Part shown: positions 51,493 to 59,765 of the stretch, piece after piece
How the letters are laid out: every line of letters starts with the position of its first letter
Numbering within the stretch: the stretch's first letter is position 1
Assembly: GCA_949358305.1 (NCBI GenBank)
Contig: OX442322.1
Coordinates: 4,712,001 to 4,776,000 of the forward strand
Source: Strigamia acuminata
Lineage: Eukaryota; Arthropoda; Chilopoda; Geophilomorpha; Linotaeniidae
Reading direction: 5' to 3'
DNA length: 64,000 bases
Position numbers and translations under genes: made by a program
The notes under the pieces: generated by a model
What the model was told of the DNA's origin: nothing
What the model saw: the letters and a program-made list of their open reading frames with translations, nothing else
The model's database searches: none

Positions 51493-51687
51493 ATGGCAAA
51501 TAGCCGCAAAAATAAAGAATAAGTTAAGGGATAAACTTTAAATGTAACTTTACATAGAATAATAATAATGAAAATAATAATTCGGAACATCGAGCCGGGT
51601 ACTGTTAAATTAATCACTACGGAAGCCCGAAAATTCCCACTGGAACTCGATGATCCTCAAAATTCGGGTAAAACTAAATTAAGAATG
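51493..51687 (-). other. Cop-4 3' UTR, conserved with Cop-3
   Basis: Non-coding, but aligns with Cop-3 17734-17927. Shared strings include CGAGCCG.GTACTG, GAAGCCCGAA and AAGAATGTCACGATA. Confidence 0.6.
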
Positions 51688-54600
51688 TCACGATAGGTTG
51701 AAATTGAAAATCCGGGAAATCAGGAGACGCAGCTGAGATGAGCCCAACCATTTGGTAAAAATGTCTGCCACGTTCATTGATCCGGGAACTTTGCGCAATT
51801 GGAATGCACCTGCTGTGTACCATTCCCGAATCCAATGAAATTTCACTCGGATATGTTTCGTTTTACTGTTCTCCACGTCATTTGATGTGAATTGGATGGA
51901 AGAAAGCGCATCGGAGAACACTATAGGTGGTGAAGATCTATTCAGCATCGGGACGGAACTGTAGACGTAATCGAGCCAATACAGCTCCCTGACGCAATCA
52001 ACGTGGGCTACGAATTCTGCCTCCATCGTCGAGCACGCCACGCTGGTCTGTTTTCTACAACTCCATCCGATGGGGACGTTTCCAATATAGGCTATATATC
52101 CACTGAAACTCAAAGAAGTGCTGACTTCAGTGGCCCAGGACGCGTCAGTATATCCCCATAGTTGTCCATTAGAACAATTTGACAGTTCAATTGCGTAATC
52201 CAAAGTATTGCCTACGTAGTGCACAACCTGCATGAGCGCCTTGATGTGAGTGTGGTTGTAGCAATTGTTGAACTGTGACAACATTATCACTGAGAATAAT
52301 ATATCAGGTCGTGTCCTCGATGCGAGGAAGAGAAGAGAGCCAATTAACGAACGATAAGGAAATTCAGGCAAGTCATCTTTCGACCCATTGACGAGCGTCG
52401 TTCCTGGTGTTACTGGAACCTTGATGAGTTTATCGGCGATAATTTCAAATTTGTTGAGAATCTTCTGTATGTATGCGCTTTGAATGATGAATATTCCTTT
52501 GGGAGTACGGATGAACTCTACACCTAAAAGTTTTGTAATTGGTCCTAAATTCACGACATTGAATTTGGTGCTAATAAGGGCAATTAATTGCGTCAGGACG
52601 CTATCCGTCGCGTAAAATAGAACTATATCATCGACGTATATTAGCATCACGGCGGAAGTTCCGTATATGTACACACAATTGCACCCTGATAATCTCCGAA
52701 ATCCCAAATTGCGCAATGTCTGATCGAGTTTTTCAAACCATTGGCGCCCGGACTGGTGGAGTCCATAGAGCGATTTTATCAGGAGCCAAACATGATTTGG
52801 GTTAGAACATGTCGCGCTAGCTGGAATGCGCATATACACTTTGTGCGCAAGATCGCCGTATAGGTACGCGCATTTTACATCCAAGTGCGCGTCCTTCCAT
52901 CCTTTAAGGACTACTAATAGGCAGAAGAATAGGCGTATCAATACAAAGTTGACCACAGGGCTGAAGACTTCGTCGTAGTCTACTCCTAAAGTTTGACGAA
53001 AACCCTGTGCCACTAATCTGGCGCGATATATAGCTGGCTTGCCCAGAGCATCTTCCTTCAGTTTGAAGAGCCACTTGCATCTTAATATGGTCGTGTTTTC
53101 CGGTTTTGGAACCTCTTCATAGACGCCTCTCTTTGCAAAAGTGTCTAACTCTTCATTAATGGCTTCCTGCCATTTTGTCGCATCCGGAAATGTCACAGCC
53201 TCTGCGTAACTAGTGGGGTCACGGCGACACAAATGTACTCTAGGAAGGGGTAGCGGAATGTCTTCTAATTCATATTCCATATTGCCAAAATAAAACAATT
53301 CGGGATCATAAGGAATGTTGTTCATATGACAGAATTCTTCAACGTCACCTCTAGAACGTAATCGGAGTCCTGCTTCTGGGAAATAATAGACATCGATTTT
53401 GAGTTTACCGGGTTCCTGCACTTTGCGCAAATGTTCCTCCCTTTTCCAGTGTCTACACTCAGTATTTCCACTAATGTAACGCCATTTATAAGCAGTTGCA
53501 GCTCCAGTTGGAGGTGGACCATGGTGGGCTGCTTGATGAGCTTGTGGCGCGTTTCCACGTGAGCCTCGACGAGCATTTACAAAACTCGGAGGTGAACCCG
53601 GTGGTGTATGACTTGGTGTGTTGCCGGGAGTAATGACTGGACTCGGCACTGGCGTTATTACTGGAGTAATCAAAGGGGCTCGAATAGGAGATCCCGGAGT
53701 TGGAGTGGCTGGCGGAGTCCGGAATTGAGCACCTGCTGGGGTCGAATCGTCAGAGTCATAGTCCGTATCACATTCATCTTCTGAATCCAGAAATTTGGGC
53801 CAATCTGTGTATTCCAAGTCGTCTTCAAACCTCACTTGCGGTTGTGAAATGCGCAATGGTTGATAAGTTTGCGACGATTGATGCGTTTGGTCCATATCTG
53901 GCTCCATCCACGGTTCCTGAGGACCTCGGTAATGATTGGAACGTTTGTAGGATTGCCGTTCATCAATTTGAACATGAATTGATTCGATAACTCTATTGTC
54001 TTTTGGATTCCAGATGCGATAACCTCGCGTTGTGGTGGCGTATCCAACCAAGTAGCCCTCCCAAGCTCGTGGATCCAATTTGTTCCTGCCAGGCGCTGTG
54101 TGATGTACCCAGCACTTTGAGCCTAATTTCCGAAGGTGTCGGAGTGAAAGGGCACGTCGTCGCCACAAAATATAGGGCACCTCATTTTTGAGACGAGAAT
54201 GAGGGCATCGATTCTTTATATAAGAAAAAGTTACTGCGAATTCCGCCCAAAGTTCATTAGGTAAACCGGTTTCATCTAGAATTGCGCGAGTGTAGTCCGC
54301 CATCGTCCGATTTATTCTTTCTGCCGTTCCATTCATAGCAGGGCTATGAGGATTGGTCCGTTGAGCTTGAATCCCAGTTTCCTTGAGGTAGCGGTCGAAT
54401 TCATTGGATATGAATTCTCCTCCCCGGTCAGTCCGGATGGCCTTGACTCGTTTGCCTGTTACTCGTTCAATTCGCGTGACGTAATCTTTGAAAAGTCCAA
54501 GTACTTGTGATTTTTGGGCCATCGGAAATATCCAGGCATAGCGCGTGGCATCATCAATAATGGTTAGCACATAATGCGCGCCTCCGTAGGAAGTCGTTCT

Positions 54601-55023
54601 TGAGGCTCCCCACACGTCCATGTGTAGGAGATCTAAAGCCTTTGTCGAAATGGGATGTTCATCCGGTTTATGAGAAATGCGCGTTGATTTCGCAATTCTA
54701 CAATGATTACATGAGAGTTCCTTGTTCACTTCTGCCGGAGTCACACCATACACTTGGTCATTCCCGGCCAAAAGTTTCATTGCGTTGGTGTGGAGATGAC
54801 CTAATCTGCTGTGCCATATCCCAGTCGCATCCTTTTTAACCGATGGCACTGCAACTTTCTTTGCGTTGGTCGACTTTAGATTCGGTTTGGATGTTGGAGG
54901 AATTGCCTTTAATGTGTCGGCAAGGGATGGGACTTGAGGTAATGGATTGGTAGGAACAGGTATAGGAGGTGTCTTGGACTGGGTTACTTTGATTGGTGCA
55001 GGTGAAGGAATTTCATTTGGCAA
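51688..55023 (-). CDS. pol: Cop-4 pol: integrase, MBD-like segment, RT, RNase H
   Basis: 1111 residues in one open frame. GAG-pre-integrase (HSRLGHLH at 71-78, CNHC) comes first, then the integrase triad Asp136, Asp199 (RTDRGGEF), Glu235 (MNGTAERIN). A Ser/Pro/Thr-rich linker (360-510) precedes an MBD-like domain at about 513-570 (HWKREEHLRK, IDVYYFPEAGLRLRS, DVEEFC). RT has CKWLFKLKE, DVKCAYLYGD and YVDDIVLF (YVDD 796-799). RNase H has YTDASWAT, STMEAEFVA, KTKHIRVKFHW and ADIFTKWLG. The frame is open upstream to the TGA at 55126-55128, so the listed start is not biological. Gag-pol was originally one ORF. Confidence 0.9.
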   Translation of the reverse strand: MPNEIPSPAPIKVTQSKTPPIPVPTNPLPQVPSLADTLKAIPPTSKPNLKSTNAKKVAVPSVKKDATGIWHSRLGHLHTNAMKLLAGNDQVYGVTPAEVNKELSCNHCRIAKSTRISHKPDEHPISTKALDLLHMDVWGASRTTSYGGAHYVLTIIDDATRYAWIFPMAQKSQVLGLFKDYVTRIERVTGKRVKAIRTDRGGEFISNEFDRYLKETGIQAQRTNPHSPAMNGTAERINRTMADYTRAILDETGLPNELWAEFAVTFSYIKNRCPHSRLKNEVPYILWRRRALSLRHLRKLGSKCWVHHTAPGRNKLDPRAWEGYLVGYATTTRGYRIWNPKDNRVIESIHVQIDERQSYKRSNHYRGPQEPWMEPDMDQTHQSSQTYQPLRISQPQVRFEDDLEYTDWPKFLDSEDECDTDYDSDDSTPAGAQFRTPPATPTPGSPIRAPLITPVITPVPSPVITPGNTPSHTPPGSPPSFVNARRGSRGNAPQAHQAAHHGPPPTGAATAYKWRYISGNTECRHWKREEHLRKVQEPGKLKIDVYYFPEAGLRLRSRGDVEEFCHMNNIPYDPELFYFGNMEYELEDIPLPLPRVHLCRRDPTSYAEAVTFPDATKWQEAINEELDTFAKRGVYEEVPKPENTTILRCKWLFKLKEDALGKPAIYRARLVAQGFRQTLGVDYDEVFSPVVNFVLIRLFFCLLVVLKGWKDAHLDVKCAYLYGDLAHKVYMRIPASATCSNPNHVWLLIKSLYGLHQSGRQWFEKLDQTLRNLGFRRLSGCNCVYIYGTSAVMLIYVDDIVLFYATDSVLTQLIALISTKFNVVNLGPITKLLGVEFIRTPKGIFIIQSAYIQKILNKFEIIADKLIKVPVTPGTTLVNGSKDDLPEFPYRSLIGSLLFLASRTRPDILFSVIMLSQFNNCYNHTHIKALMQVVHYVGNTLDYAIELSNCSNGQLWGYTDASWATEVSTSLSFSGYIAYIGNVPIGWSCRKQTSVACSTMEAEFVAHVDCVRELYWLDYVYSSVPMLNRSSPPIVFSDALSSIQFTSNDVENSKTKHIRVKFHWIREWYTAGAFQLRKVPGSMNVADIFTKWLGSSQLRLLISRIFNFNLS

Positions 55024-55125
55024 AGGAGGGAATTTGAGCCGAAAATCAGTAAAAAGTTCAGGATCTTTCGACTTTTTCTTTGCCTTTGGATACTGGATGA
55101 AATCCTCTTCTGTCGTGACTAATGT

Positions 55126-55797
55126 TCAAGTCGGAGCGATCGACTGCGCAATAGGTACATCCACTGTTGACATCAGTGTTGAAGGTGGGCACAAGCCGTC
55201 GACATAATAAAGGCCGCCCTTTTCTTTGGCCCGAAGCATTAGATGCTTAATGTCGGATTTGTAGACATAGACGTCTCCATTCCAAATATGGATGTGATGT
55301 TTAGTTTTGTCCATTTTTGACACTGAAATCAAATTCGCCTCAAATTTTGGCGCATACAACACATCTTGGAGATTTACGACACATTCTACGTTGTTGATCA
55401 TGAAGATAATCTGGACTTTGCCCTTTCCTAGAACTTCGGAATGTCCTTGACCCAATGCGATATTAAAGGGCACAACTTTGACAAAGTCCTGAAACCATGC
55501 CTGAACGTGGCACACATGATCGGTCGCCCCACAATCCACTATCCATTCATGTGATTGCATGAAGTGAATTGTGGGCAACTGTTGCGGAGCACTGGCGAAA
55601 AAGTTCGTTTCCCGCCTTGCGCTGGAATTCCCCCTTGGCCTCGAATCATCACGGTTAGAGTTCTTGTTGCGTTTCCGGCTAGAACTTCTGGGTTTTCGTT
55701 GGAAATTGGCAGCGGGTTGATTCTTGTCATCTCGGCGAGACGGTAATGGACATTTATTAGCATAATGGCCATATTCCTGGCAGTTGAAGCACTGCAC
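55126..55797 (-). CDS. gag: Cop-4 nucleocapsid and protease part
   Basis: 223 residues between two in-frame TGA codons of the same frame as pol. CCHC knuckle at residues 3-16 (CFNC...GHYANKC), basic Ser/Arg stretch, FFASAPQQ, then protease WIVDCGATDHV with Asp88-Cys89-Gly90 (55528-55536). LISVSKMDKT and LYYVDGLC are as in Cop-3. The stop at 55126 reads ACT TGA ACA and is a probable CGA to TGA change. Confidence 0.85.
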   Translation of the reverse strand: MQCFNCQEYGHYANKCPLPSRRDDKNQPAANFQRKPRSSSRKRNKNSNRDDSRPRGNSSARRETNFFASAPQQLPTIHFMQSHEWIVDCGATDHVCHVQAWFQDFVKVVPFNIALGQGHSEVLGKGKVQIIFMINNVECVVNLQDVLYAPKFEANLISVSKMDKTKHHIHIWNGDVYVYKSDIKHLMLRAKEKGGLYYVDGLCPPSTLMSTVDVPIAQSIAPT

Positions 55798-55818
55798 CGA
55801 AGATAACGGTCTAGGGGG

Positions 55819-56493
55819 TCAAGAACGATTTCTCCCACGTTGCTGTTTTTCACCAGCATAGGCACGAGAATGTTTTGAATTGTCCATGTCGCGTGAATCC
55901 ATAGCTTTGAGTCGCATATGTTCCGCGAGCAACTGTTCGGACACTTTCTTTGGTGTAAATTCTCCTTTAAGCAAGTGATATATTGTGAATGAGATCTGCG
56001 AATATTCACGAGGCAGTAAATCCAGGTACTGGTAAGCGTGATGATCAGGCGAAGTCATTTCTCCGATGTCTTTCATCTGGCGGACATGATAGTCAACGCG
56101 ACTTAAGAAATCGGCCATGTCTTCGCCTTGTTCTAGGCGCAAATTCAAAAATTCGCGGCGCATGGCTGCCTGTTGTGCGCGAGATGATGGCGCATAAATG
56201 TTGGCTAAAATGTCCCATGCTTCCTTTGGGGTTTTACAATCATCTAGCGCAGACTTCTTCGCCTCGCTTACAGAACAGTATATTAAACCTAATGCCTTGG
56301 CTTTACGACGCTTGTATTTCTTCTTCTCCTTATCTTCGGCGGTTTTAAGGAAATCTACCTCTTCTTCTTCTGTCACATGTTCCCACAACTCTTCACTTCT
56401 CAGCACCATGCGCATTGAGCGTTGCCAAAGTTCGTAGTTTCCTACGCTGAGAATGGGAAGTCGCCCGGAGTTTCCTTCGACGGACTTGGACAT
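55819..56493 (-). CDS. gag: Cop-4 gag, N-terminal capsid part
   Basis: 224 residues from ATG 56493. UBN2/gag-type domain: LPILSVGNYELWQRSM, AKALGLIYCSV, AWDILANIYAPSSRAQQAAMR, FLSRVDYHVRQMKD, YLDLLPREY. Homologous to the Cop-3 gag at 58611-59224 (PILSVGNYEPWQRAM). It ends at a TGA (55819-55821) in frame with the zinc-knuckle ORF, 22 nt upstream of that ORF's first Met. Confidence 0.87.
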   Translation of the reverse strand: MSKSVEGNSGRLPILSVGNYELWQRSMRMVLRSEELWEHVTEEEEVDFLKTAEDKEKKKYKRRKAKALGLIYCSVSEAKKSALDDCKTPKEAWDILANIYAPSSRAQQAAMRREFLNLRLEQGEDMADFLSRVDYHVRQMKDIGEMTSPDHHAYQYLDLLPREYSQISFTIYHLLKGEFTPKKVSEQLLAEHMRLKAMDSRDMDNSKHSRAYAGEKQQRGRNRS

Positions 56494-57107
56494 GATGACG
56501 TGAGGTTACGAAACTATCCGTAGCAAAACACACTGGATGGAGAATGGTACAATTGGAGCACTTGAAAGTCTCGAAGCACAATATCGCATTGCACAACACA
56601 AATACGGCGCACTAATCGAAACACTGTCAAAGGGGATATCAATCGAATTGGGCAACCACTTCTGAAGTGGTCAGACAACCCTAGCCAGCCAACACACAGG
56701 GGTCCGTTCGCCTACCTGGAGGCGCGGGAATACCTGTTGGCCGCGGTAAGCACTGGCTGGAATGAGTTTGTGCGGTGGTTCGACTGAACCGAAGGGCACA
56801 AACTATTCTAAGGGACCCACAAAAACTTAATACGACCTTAAATACTAACAAGCTAATTACGACTACTGAAAAGCAATTTTTAATTAGTATGATGAGACGT
56901 TGCGCCAATCTAGAGATGAAAATGGCGTAGTTGCGCATTTAAAATGCGAAAATCGTCAAAAAATCGTCGATACAACGACCGTACACGGTGTACTAAGTCG
57001 GGAATCAATCCAAATCGTCGTTCACGCTGTGTAAAGCGGGTTTCCAACGTTGATTCTCGTTGGAAAACGGCGAAAATCTGAAAAAAAATTGAAATTCGTC
57101 TCGAAAA
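56494..57107. other. Cop-4 leader and unresolved junction DNA
   Basis: 56494 to about 56702 aligns loosely with the Cop-3 leader (GAGAATGGTA, GGATATCA blocks). 56703-57107 is unassigned: I found no Cop-4 5' LTR, no Cop-5 5' LTR and no coding frame. It contains TTGGCTGGCTAGGG (rc) and several CAACA ends, so a rearrangement or deletion join is likely. Confidence 0.4.
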
Positions 57108-58199
57108 TTGCGAACCCGCAGAAATTCGGACGAAATTAAATTTCATTTCAGGGGTATTGGAATCGAGATTCCTGAAATTGAATCTACCAACCCGGACATT
57201 TATTCCATCTCTGAAAGCGCCAACAAGGACATTGTAACAGGGGTAAACATTTTACTACGGGAAAATAGATTTCCAAACTCTTTATGGATGGAACTGGCCA
57301 ATACAATGGCATATTTGCGTAATCGTGTTTCAAAAGTTAGTTTGAATATGGAAGCTCCTTATAATGTATTGTATACACGATCGGTATCAGTGAGACACCT
57401 CCGATGTATTGGGTCAAGGGTTAAAGTTTTAACTCGCATTAGGAATGTGAAAGGTCTCAAACATACCTGGGAAGGCGCGTTAGTCGGATATGCCGAATTT
57501 GGAAAAGCTTATCGGATCTGGGATCCAAAGCGGGACAAAATTGTTTCTTTGGTCAAGTTAAAGGTGTACGAACAGGATTATTGGTTCGAGGGGGAAATAG
57601 AAAACCCTATGGAAGTTATTGAAGCGAAAGATAACGGTTCTACGGATTCGCAGGCACTTTCCGAGAATGAGACAGAAGAGGTCTCAACCATTGTCGTACA
57701 GCCTGTATTTCCATCCCCAGAAGTTTCGTCTTTAGTGAAGACACCGGAAGGAGAAATTCCCCCAAACATTACACTAGTTGGTGTAAGCAAGACAGAAGCT
57801 TTTGAGTTAGAGGGGGAAGTTATTTCAACGCGGATCCAAACACTATCTGATGCAAATGAGTGCAAAGATATTGAAACAGAGAGGGAAATTAAAGGGACCA
57901 GGAGGAAGGAAAAAAAGAATAAACCAAACAAAACAAACAAAGATGTTGTATTAACAACAAAGGTCAATAAACGCCAATTAACGGCTTGCGAACCGAATAC
58001 GGATGGTGATATTCCGGACACTTCGTCCGAGATGGTTTTGATCAATGAGGGGGAAGACAATGAAGTAAATTCTGACGCGTATTTTATCCATGATTGGGAG
58101 TCTGATCCCTTGTTATTGGAGTTTAGGAAACAAAATGATCGGCTCGTGTTTGGCGACGTGACCATCACGTGGGATGATGAGTTTATGTATATTAGATGA
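57108..58199 (+). pseudogene. Cop-5 integrase C-terminal region and linker, no RT
   Basis: Residues about 35-170 resemble the end of a copia integrase core and its C-terminal region (NSLWMELANTMAYLRNRVSK, LRHLR-like SVRHLRCIGSRVKV, WEGALVGYAEFGKAYRIWDPKRD). An acidic/Ser-rich linker, a Lys-rich patch (RRKEKKNKPNKTNK) and an acidic C-terminus ending in a stop follow. RT and RNase H are absent although a PPT and LTR follow within 80 bp. The 5' junction near 57138 reads TTTCATTTCAG before GGGTATTGG. It is either a deletion derivative or an element with an unusual coding layout. Confidence 0.65.
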
Positions 58200-58265
58200 T
58201 TAAACTTTTCTCATGTGTATTTTTCTTTTGAGATTTAAAATCTGTATTTTCTCAAATGTTTGGAC

Positions 58266-58275
58266 AGAGGGGGAA
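58266..58275 (+). promoter_or_regulatory. Cop-5 polypurine tract
   Basis: AGAGGGGGAA immediately before TGTTAGGAATC. Confidence 0.65.
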
Positions 58276-58610
58276 TGTTAGGAATCAATTGTGTCCAAGC
58301 ATTTGAATGGCATATTTCACTGTATATAGTCATTGTATAGTTTATCTAGTAGTGTGCAATCTTGTTATGATTTGGATGTGTATTCTTTGTTGGCACGGAT
58401 GGTGCACCGTACATCATTGTTATGATTTGTTCTTTATTATAGTTGTGTCATATCTCATGCAGGAACCGAATGAGATTCCTTACTTGCAATGTAAACAGGA
58501 TTTGTTCTGTGAAAAGTGTTCCAACTTCGCTTAGTTAATAAAGTTTGGCGGCCATGTTTGGCCTCTACATGCCACTACTGAATTTGGCTGGTTTTAGTCA
58601 CTCACCAACA
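58276..58610 (+). repeat. Cop-5 3' LTR
   Basis: TGTTAGGAATC to CTCACCAACA (335 bp), AATAAA near 58538. Cop-3 gag coding resumes at 58611, which fixes the outer end. CCAAA (58611-58615) would be the TSD. The 5' LTR is missing. Confidence 0.75.
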
Positions 58611-59224
58611 CCAAAGATCCCCAACAATCCCATCGGCTTTAACCGTAGATATTCAGAAATCAACTGTTCAGCGACTTTGGTCGGTGTGAAATCCTGATCA
58701 GGCCAGTGATATATGGCAAACGTTGCTTGTGCGTATTCGGGCGGTAGTCGGTTGAGGTACTGATATGCATGGTGATCATCTGTCGTGACTTCTTTAATGT
58801 CGGCCAATTGCCGAACGAAATGATCCACTCGATTGATAAAATCCTGCATTTCCTCATTGGGTTCGAGATGTAAAGTCAAGAACTCCGACCTCAATGCTGC
58901 CCGTCGTGCCCGCGAACTGGGCGCGTACGCTTTAGCCAGGATGTCCCATGCCTGTTTGGGAGTATCACAATTATCCAGGGCTGAACGTTTCGGTTCGCTG
59001 ACATGAATGTAAATATGTCCGAGAGCTTTGTCCTTTTTCACCATATAAGGCTCTTTTTCCTTCTCGGTTAATGTCAAGAGATGGTCCGCCTCCTTTTCCT
59101 CCGTTACGTGCCTCCAAAGGCCTTCGGACTTCAAAAGCATCAGCATCGCCCTCTGCCAGGGCTCATAATTCCCGACAGAAAGGATGGGAATGCGGCTAAT
59201 CGTAGCTTCCGTTGCCTTCTGCAT
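58611..59224 (-). pseudogene. gag: Cop-3 gag, N-terminal part
   Basis: About 204 residues from Met 59224 (the frame extends 11 codons further without homology). It has the UBN2/gag-type domain IPILSVGNYEPWQRAM, AWDILAKAYAPSSRARRAALR, FINRVDHFVRQLAD, YLNRLPPEYAQ, EYLRLKPM, all matching Cop-4. It is cut at 58610 by the Cop-5 LTR. The next Cop-3 sequence is at 51007, and about 55 residues including the zinc knuckle are missing between them. No stop lies inside the fragment. Confidence 0.82.
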
Positions 59225-59447
59225 GGTTGTGGAGACTTGGCGCACCGCACAAAGCACACGGACTCAGGAGAATGGTATAACGGCGTTCGAAACACTTCAC
59301 TAAGGCACAAAAGATGTGGACGAATGTTTGTTCACACAAAATCAATGCACTATTCACTAAATCACCTCCCACGTGGTTCAAAGCGGATATCACCAGAGGG
59401 TGAGCCAATGCTATAATTGACTGATAACCTAAAGCAAGTGTCCCCCT
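59225..59447 (-). other. Cop-3 5' leader, distal part
   Basis: Non-coding, aligned with the Cop-4 leader (GAGAATGGTA, GGATATCA). Ends at the Gyp-C LTR. Confidence 0.55.
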
Positions 59448-59582
59448 TGTAACGTTTAGATGTGGTGCTTCAAATTAAAAGTAACTCCTCTCGACATGAT
59501 AGCTAGCACGAGAGTGCTTCTTTATTGGGTGGCGCCACCTAGTGTCGACTTACGAACTATGGCGCTCCAGCCTCATGTTACA
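59448..59582 (-). repeat. Gyp-C 3' LTR (proposed, 135 bp)
   Basis: Plus strand TGTAACGTTTAG to CCTCATGTTACA, perfect 6-bp inverted ends TGTAAC/GTTACA, AATAAA on the minus strand near 59520, and a purine run on the inner side. Short for an LTR. No partner in the window. Confidence 0.55.
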
Positions 59583-59594
59583 TCTCCCCTTTCA
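59583..59594 (-). promoter_or_regulatory. Gyp-C polypurine tract
   Basis: The minus strand reads TGAAAGGGGAGA before the LTR start TGTAACATG. Confidence 0.55.
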
Positions 59595-59765
59595 TTTTAA
59601 GTCATTGAAAACACAGAACAACAAAACAAACACTACACTAACAAAACAGGAGCTATTAAACAGTTACAAAGAAATGTACGATTACAAACTAAATACAAAA
59701 TTATACAATGCTATTAAGTATGAGTAAATGCGATTAAATACTAGAATAAAACAACACCGCACACT

